The translations under genes and the position numbers were made by a program. From contig CAJTGB010000035.1 of NCBI GenBank assembly GCA_910575835.1, forward strand, positions 1-54,816: 54,816 bases of DNA, given 5' to 3'. The notes beneath the pieces are model-generated. The model did no database searches, had not been told where the DNA came from, and saw only the letters and a program-made list of their open reading frames with translations. This DNA comes from Lachnospiraceae bacterium (GTDB lineage Bacteria > Bacillota > Clostridia > Lachnospirales > Lachnospiraceae). Below, piece after piece: positions 50,879 to 54,816 of this stretch. The stretch's first letter is position 1. The number at the start of each line of letters is the position of its first letter.

Positions 50879-51393
50879 AGTGCCAATCTTTTGCTGCCCG
50901 GAAAAAAACAGCTTCTACCGACCCTCCCTTCAGACGGACACCCTTGCAATTAAGAACCACTTTGATATAGACGGCAAGCGGCGCTTCTTAGAATTGCAGC
51001 AATATTCCGTACTCGTTTTGCGGCAGCAAAAAAGAGCTGCCTACAAAACCAGCGGCTATGTAGTCAACTCTTACGGCAGTCGGTAGAAACTCTGGGCCAA
51101 TTCCCAGTATATACATATTTGCAAACTCATTCTTCAATTAACTTAATTATATAGATAATCCCAATTATAATCCATGCATATTTTTTACAAATTATTCCAT
51201 ATTTTTTTGTCTATTATTCACAATCAAAAAGAGTATTCCTCGTCAGTTACCAGAGTTTCTATTCCCTTGTGACATTCCACATTTGCCAGTCAAAGACCCC
51301 GCGGGAATATATTTCTTAACAGGCCATCGTATGTGATAACCGTCATTTATTCCACCTTCCTAATATAATTTATACATTTCTTTTCCATCAATA
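50879..51393. other. decayed intergenic region
   Basis: No supportable gene is seen in this gap of about 515 bp. It contains a 10-bp inverted pair TTCTACCGAC/GTCGGTAGAA (about 50912 and 51078), an internal pair around TGCAATT, AT-rich filler, and a collapsed copy of the dyad repeat (51288-51308). It looks like insertion and deletion debris between guaD and the ABC exporter. Confidence 0.5.
51288..51308 (+). repeat. collapsed copy C of the dyad repeat
   Basis: AGTCAAAGACCCC joins directly to GCGGGAAT, i.e. the two ends of the 71-nt repeat without its centre. The join lies in the CGC shared by both outer arms, as expected if the hairpin was deleted. Confidence 0.6.
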
Positions 51394-51504
51394 CTATTGG
51401 AAAGAATTCTCCTTAATCTTTTCTTTTGCCCACTCTGTAAATGCCAGTTCCATCCACTTCTCTTTCATCTTATCAAATTCCAATACTTTATCTGTTTGAA
51501 CTAT
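51394..51504 (-). CDS. small ORF with ATA in start position
   Basis: A consensus AGGAGG (51511-51516) is followed after 6 nt by ATA and then an uninterrupted 36-codon frame, VQTDKVLEFDKM and KEKWMELAFTEWAKEKIKE, ending at TAG. The peptide is charged and amphipathic. An internal ATG (51471) would give 24 residues but has no ribosome site. It is the last unit after the two ABC permeases. It is either a gene using a rare start codon or one inactivated by ATG to ATA. Confidence 0.4.
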   Translation of the reverse strand: MVQTDKVLEFDKMKEKWMELAFTEWAKEKIKENSFQ

Positions 51505-51530
51505 TTTAACCCTCCTATTACAAAAAATAA

Positions 51531-52322
51531 TTAACTGCTTGCACTTTCATATCTGTGTACTCCATATGACCAAAATGATAATGCAAAAAAAGTAAAAATA
51601 CACACAATTGCCATTCCAAAAAACAGACCCTTTACTGACAGTGCCCCTATAAGTGCCTGTGTCGGCAACGTTGCAATGATTCCATATGGCAATACACAAT
51701 AAAAAATAAACTTATAAATTCCATAAAAAGCAATCCCTGGTACTTTCAAACACAAGCCAATCGCTGTCTCCTCAATTTTCGTTAAATTGTTTACAGAGAA
51801 AACAAAAAAAGCACAGCATCGTATCAAGAGTTCCATATCGTAGTACAGTATCGTCATCATAAAAACCAGAAACAGATATTTAATAATATTAGACCATGAA
51901 AAACCCATGTCTATTTCTTTCACCCCATACGCAATAATACATGCACTGAAAGCCAATAGCGGTATGGAACCTGGATTTATTTTTTCAAAAGTAATCCTTA
52001 ACAACGGATTTACCGGTTTGGTCAGATACAAATCCAGTTCACCTGTTTGTATTTTTTCAGGTATGGAGATCACTCCAAAAAAGTAAATTATCATGTTAAG
52101 GGCATTGATCAGGGAAAATGTTCCTACAAAAACAAGGATTTCTCCATGCCCCCATCCACGTATTTTATCCACATGCCCGTAAATTGCCTCAAAGGCAAAA
52201 AGCTGGACCAGAAAATAACTGGTGTCAATAAAAAACGGTCCAAAGAATCCCAACCGGAATGTCATGATATGGGATAGCCTTAATTTCATTAATTCTATTA
52301 AAAATTTAAAATTATCTTTCAT
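51531..52322 (-). CDS. ABC-2 family permease (second subunit)
   Basis: This is a 263-aa membrane protein with about six helices. DTSYFLVQLFAFEAIYGHVD and GELDLYLTKPVNPLLRITFE match the ABC-2 permease group seen in daunorubicin-like two-permease exporters; the PVNPL segment is the cytosolic coupling region. The ATG overlaps the stop of the first permease (ATGA, 52319-52322). The GC content is clearly lower than in the purine locus. The substrate is unknown. Confidence 0.87.
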   Translation of the reverse strand: MKDNFKFLIELMKLRLSHIMTFRLGFFGPFFIDTSYFLVQLFAFEAIYGHVDKIRGWGHGEILVFVGTFSLINALNMIIYFFGVISIPEKIQTGELDLYLTKPVNPLLRITFEKINPGSIPLLAFSACIIAYGVKEIDMGFSWSNIIKYLFLVFMMTILYYDMELLIRCCAFFVFSVNNLTKIEETAIGLCLKVPGIAFYGIYKFIFYCVLPYGIIATLPTQALIGALSVKGLFFGMAIVCIFTFFALSFWSYGVHRYESASS

Positions 52323-53113
52323 ATTCCTGCTCCGTCATATTTCATTCGATAATGTTCATAAGTTACTTGATTTAAAACAATAAAGAAAATGCACCATATA
52401 CTTAAAACAAATAAGCCCGTCACTGCTTCATCCTCACATTTTCCTATAAACAGCATACTTGGGAGATATGTAACATAATAGAACGGCAGAAATCTCATGC
52501 CGGCTATCATCCATTCCGGCAAAAGTGCAAGGGGAATCACCGCTCCTGTCACAACTGCTGATAAATTATCCTTTATCATGAGAAAGGTACTGATCTCCTC
52601 AAATTTTAAAGTTAAAATCCCAAGGAAATAATTGAGCAAAGCCATAAACAGCAGACCTAAAATAACCATGATAATTCCGCATAGCAATATCTTCAAATTG
52701 ACTGTATGTACAATAGAAATCCTGAACAAACAAAACCACAGAACAGTTGCTAAAAAGCCAATGCCTGAAGAAAACGCAAGCTTCCCGGCCTCCATCGCCA
52801 CAAAATAGCCCTGTGTCTGTACCGGTATCACCATATATTTTGAAAAAGTGCCGTTTCTTAACATCCCCGTCATCTGTTGGCTGATCTCAGCAGACTTTTC
52901 CATCTGGAATAGATAGGAACTTATGATATAGTAGGAAATCATGGTGTGAAATTCCAATCCTGCTATCTGCTCTTTTCCTTCAAACAAAATACTCCATAAG
53001 ATCCATGCAAACAATATCTTAGCCACTGACAGAATCACATCAACAAATACATCTGCTCTCCAGATCAACTGCGCTTTCATATATGCCCTGGCAATTTCCA
53101 AATATTTCTTCAC
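52319..53113 (-). CDS. ABC-2 family permease (first subunit)
   Basis: This is a 264-aa membrane protein with about six helices, a paralogue in layout of the following gene. YLEIARAYMKAQLIWRADV begins the protein, and LRNGTFSKYMVIPVQTQGYF is the coupling region equivalent to the PVNPL segment of its partner. The two permeases would form a heterodimer served by the single ATPase encoded 3 bp upstream. Low GC content is shared by all three genes. Confidence 0.87.
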   Translation of the reverse strand: MKKYLEIARAYMKAQLIWRADVFVDVILSVAKILFAWILWSILFEGKEQIAGLEFHTMISYYIISSYLFQMEKSAEISQQMTGMLRNGTFSKYMVIPVQTQGYFVAMEAGKLAFSSGIGFLATVLWFCLFRISIVHTVNLKILLCGIIMVILGLLFMALLNYFLGILTLKFEEISTFLMIKDNLSAVVTGAVIPLALLPEWMIAGMRFLPFYYVTYLPSMLFIGKCEDEAVTGLFVLSIWCIFFIVLNQVTYEHYRMKYDGAGI

Positions 53114-53116
53114 GTT

Positions 53117-54088
53117 TTACACCCCCTTATAGATACGCTCTACTACAGAGCCTATTTCTTCTTCCTCAATTCCAATATCCCGGATCGGATAATGACCGAT
53201 ATACGATTCCAGGACTTTTTCTGTATTTTGTTTTGGTATTTCAAGCACCAGTTTGTCATTTGTTTTTTCTAATATCCTGCAATATTCCGGGACATCAGGC
53301 TCTACACTATGCTCAAAGTATATAGTCATTTTCTTGCTCTTCTGGTATTGTTCAAATAACATATCCGTATCGCCGTCATATATTTTTCTGCCGTAATTTA
53401 CCACAATAGAACGTTTGCATAATGCCTTAATATCCTCCATATAATGTGAAGTCAGCAGGATGGTCGTCCCTCTCGATTCATTTATATTTTTCAGGAAAGT
53501 CCGAATCTGTTTACTTGCCACAGCATCCAGTCCGATTGTCGGCTCGTCTAAAAACAGTATTTTGGGATTATGAAGCAATGCAACGATCAATTCCATTTTC
53601 ATCCTTTCTCCTAATGATAATGTCCTTACCTGTACATCCATAATCTCCTGCACCTGAAACAGCTCCACAAAAAAGTTCTTATTTTTCCTGTACTCGTCTT
53701 CTGGAATACGATATATTTCTTTAAACAGTCTTAACGTATCCTCCGCTGTCAGTTCAAAAAACAACTGACTTTTCTGCCCCATAACTACCGCATATTGACG
53801 CTTAAATGCCTTCTCCAGCTTATTAGGATAAAATCCCATGACCTGAATTTCGCCGCCTGTTGGCGCAATAATACCAGTCAGCATCTTCACTAAGGTAGTT
53901 TTACCCGCTCCATTCGGTCCGATCAATCCTATAAACTCACCCTCATCCACATCCATATTAAAGGCATCTACAGCAATTTTTTCTTCATATTCTCTATGGA
54001 ACAGCCCCTTAATACTTCCTATCACTCCCTCCTGCTTCTTATACCGTTTATACTTTTTCGTTATATTTTCTGTCCGTATCATCTTCAT
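53117..54088 (-). CDS. ABC transporter ATP-binding protein of a two-permease exporter
   Basis: This is a 323-aa ATPase. Walker A is GPNGAGKTT, the Q-loop lies in VVMGQKSQLFF, the signature is LSLGERMKMEL, and Walker B is KILFLDEPTIGLD with switch His in LTSHYM. The start is the ATG at 54088, with GGAGGT 7 nt upstream. The frame is open 40 codons further but crosses a terminator hairpin. FHREYEEKIAVDAFNMDV before the core is typical of this two-permease group. A leader terminator at 54138-54174 suggests attenuation. Confidence 0.9.
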   Translation of the reverse strand: MKMIRTENITKKYKRYKKQEGVIGSIKGLFHREYEEKIAVDAFNMDVDEGEFIGLIGPNGAGKTTLVKMLTGIIAPTGGEIQVMGFYPNKLEKAFKRQYAVVMGQKSQLFFELTAEDTLRLFKEIYRIPEDEYRKNKNFFVELFQVQEIMDVQVRTLSLGERMKMELIVALLHNPKILFLDEPTIGLDAVASKQIRTFLKNINESRGTTILLTSHYMEDIKALCKRSIVVNYGRKIYDGDTDMLFEQYQKSKKMTIYFEHSVEPDVPEYCRILEKTNDKLVLEIPKQNTEKVLESYIGHYPIRDIGIEEEEIGSVVERIYKGV

Positions 54089-54129
54089 GTTTAAAACCTC
54101 CAAATAAAATATAATTTCGTTCAAGACAC

Positions 54130-54174
54130 AAAAAAAACGTGGTTTCTGCCTATCATAAACAGACTGAAACCACG
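54130..54174 (-). terminator. rho-independent terminator in front of the ABC exporter
   Basis: On the minus strand CGTGGTTTC (54166-54174) pairs with GAAACCACG (54138-54146) and is followed by eight T. It lies about 40 bp before the exporter ribosome site. It either ends transcription coming from the right or acts as an attenuator in the exporter leader. Confidence 0.75.
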
Positions 54175-54270
54175 AATCCATATGTCTCAAATTGACGCAG
54201 TAAAACAAGGCTTTCCATGAAAGGATACCCGCAATGTCTTAAAACTTGCACTCCATTTCATAGTTGGTCT

Positions 54271-54406
54271 AAAATCAGAACCACCGGCTTAGCCGGTGGT
54301 TTGCTCACGCCCTATAAGGGCTCATTACCGGCTCTGGAGTCTAAAGACTCATCGAATGGGTTTACCAGCCGCAACATCATTCTGTACTAAGCCCTATGGG
54401 CTTATC
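54271..54406 (-). mobile_element. hairpin-rich end of an IS200/IS605-type element
   Basis: Four dyads lie between the transposase stop and the element edge: AACCACCGGCT/AGCCGGTGGTT (54279-54301), GCCCTATAAGGGC (54309-54321), GAGTCTAAAGACTC (54337-54350) and AAGCCCTATGGGCTT (54389-54403). Single-strand transposons of this family have subterminal hairpins. The exact boundary cannot be set. Confidence 0.6.
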
Positions 54407-54727
54407 TTATTTGTTCTTTTTTACCGGCTCACCCGTAAACGGGTCAATATACTCTTTTAATGATATCTGATCATATTCATAATCCTCTTTTAACTGATTT
54501 TGAATATACTCTTGGATTTTCTTTGCATTTTTACCTACAGTGTCTACATAATATCCCCTGCACCAGAAATGTCTGTTCCCAAATTTATATTTCAAATTTG
54601 CATGTCTTTCAAATATCATAAGAGTACTTTTTCCCTTTAGATATCCTACAAAACTTGATACACTTATACTTGGTGGAATTTCCACAAGCATATGTACATG
54701 TGTAGTGGTCAAGCATTTTTGTAACAT
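54407..54727 (-). pseudogene. tnpA: 5'-truncated IS200/IS605 transposase TnpA
   Basis: The 106-aa frame holds the HUH motif in THVHMLVEIPPS and the catalytic Tyr region RGYYVDTVGKN of Y1 transposases, with SSFVGYLKGKSTLMIFERH between them. The N-terminal part of about 45 residues that precedes DHVHML in intact proteins is missing. Upstream, an in-frame TAG (54734-54736) and unrelated sequence show that the truncation is real and not a window-edge effect. Confidence 0.8.
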
Positions 54728-54816
54728 TTGTGGCTAAAAATTTATTGGATTGTTGCCTGGAATCTATCGGGGCTGTCAGCTTTTATCAATGGTGCTTCGC
54801 ACCGCTGCGCGGCCGT
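54728..54816. other. unassigned sequence at the right edge
   Basis: The last 89 bp follow the transposase break point. They contain a small GC-rich dyad (GGTGCTTCGCACC) near 54791-54803 and no recognisable coding sequence. They may belong to another inserted sequence. Confidence 0.35.

Noticed and set aside
50676-51086. 136-codon plus-strand frame in the decayed region
   Set aside because: Its first half is antisense to the permease remnant and the rest shows no family pattern. No ribosome site was seen.
1-54816. CRISPR array
   Set aside because: No series of equal repeats with unique spacers was found; the repeats seen are two- or three-copy tandem or dispersed units.

Overview
The window looks like chromosome of an anaerobic gut Firmicute, most likely a Lachnospiraceae-type Clostridium. 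The evidence is GGAGG-type ribosome sites, frequent ATGA start/stop overlaps, a hybrid PAS histidine kinase of the kind common in that family, ECF-type vitamin uptake, and a selenium/molybdenum hydroxylase system. The species cannot be named from the sequence alone.

Left part (1-17 kb): a minus-strand string reads, in transcription order, response regulator, histidine kinase, hisH, hisF, ung, a dihydrolipoamide dehydrogenase-like gene, a GNAT acetyltransferase, a TraX-like membrane protein and an O6-alkylguanine DNA methyltransferase. Opposite it are an ECF transporter S component and a tRNA-Trp. Next to the tRNA is an AT-richer pair, acetolactate synthase plus a TetR regulator. Then come a lipase-like hydrolase, a ThrE-type exporter, a HelD-like helicase and a small unknown gene.

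Centre (16.7-38.9 kb): this is the main feature, an anaerobic purine/uric acid degradation locus. A minus-strand arm encodes an NCS2 permease, SsnA, YgfK, hydantoinase, YqeB, selenium-dependent-type xanthine dehydrogenase and a polyferredoxin. A divergent plus-strand arm encodes diaminopropionate ammonia-lyase (YgeX), YgeY peptidase, YgeW carbamoyltransferase and carbamate kinase. Two YheO-like PAS/HTH regulators border the minus arm, and a RidA enamine deaminase sits at the far edge. The Se-hydroxylase accessory gene yqeC lies about 3 kb beyond the plus arm, next to an internally deleted M20 peptidase. Together these would import and reduce or open purines, hydrolyse the products, release ammonia and pyruvate from diaminopropionate, and make ATP from carbamoyl phosphate. 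A guanine deaminase at 49-50 kb, with a wrecked purine permease beside it, would feed xanthine into the same route.

Right part (38.9-54.8 kb): a large hybrid sensor kinase, an ECF sigma factor-membrane protein-ABC exporter operon, an acyltransferase, a chemotaxis receptor, the guanine deaminase, an AT-rich three-gene ABC-2 exporter, and a 5'-truncated IS200/IS605 transposase with a hairpin-rich end. Short repeats are scattered here: two related elements of about 160 bp with long terminal inverted repeats, a 71-nt dyad repeat that starts at stop codons, and several tandem duplications of gene ends or starts. One of these duplications has created a leader peptide in front of guanine deaminase.
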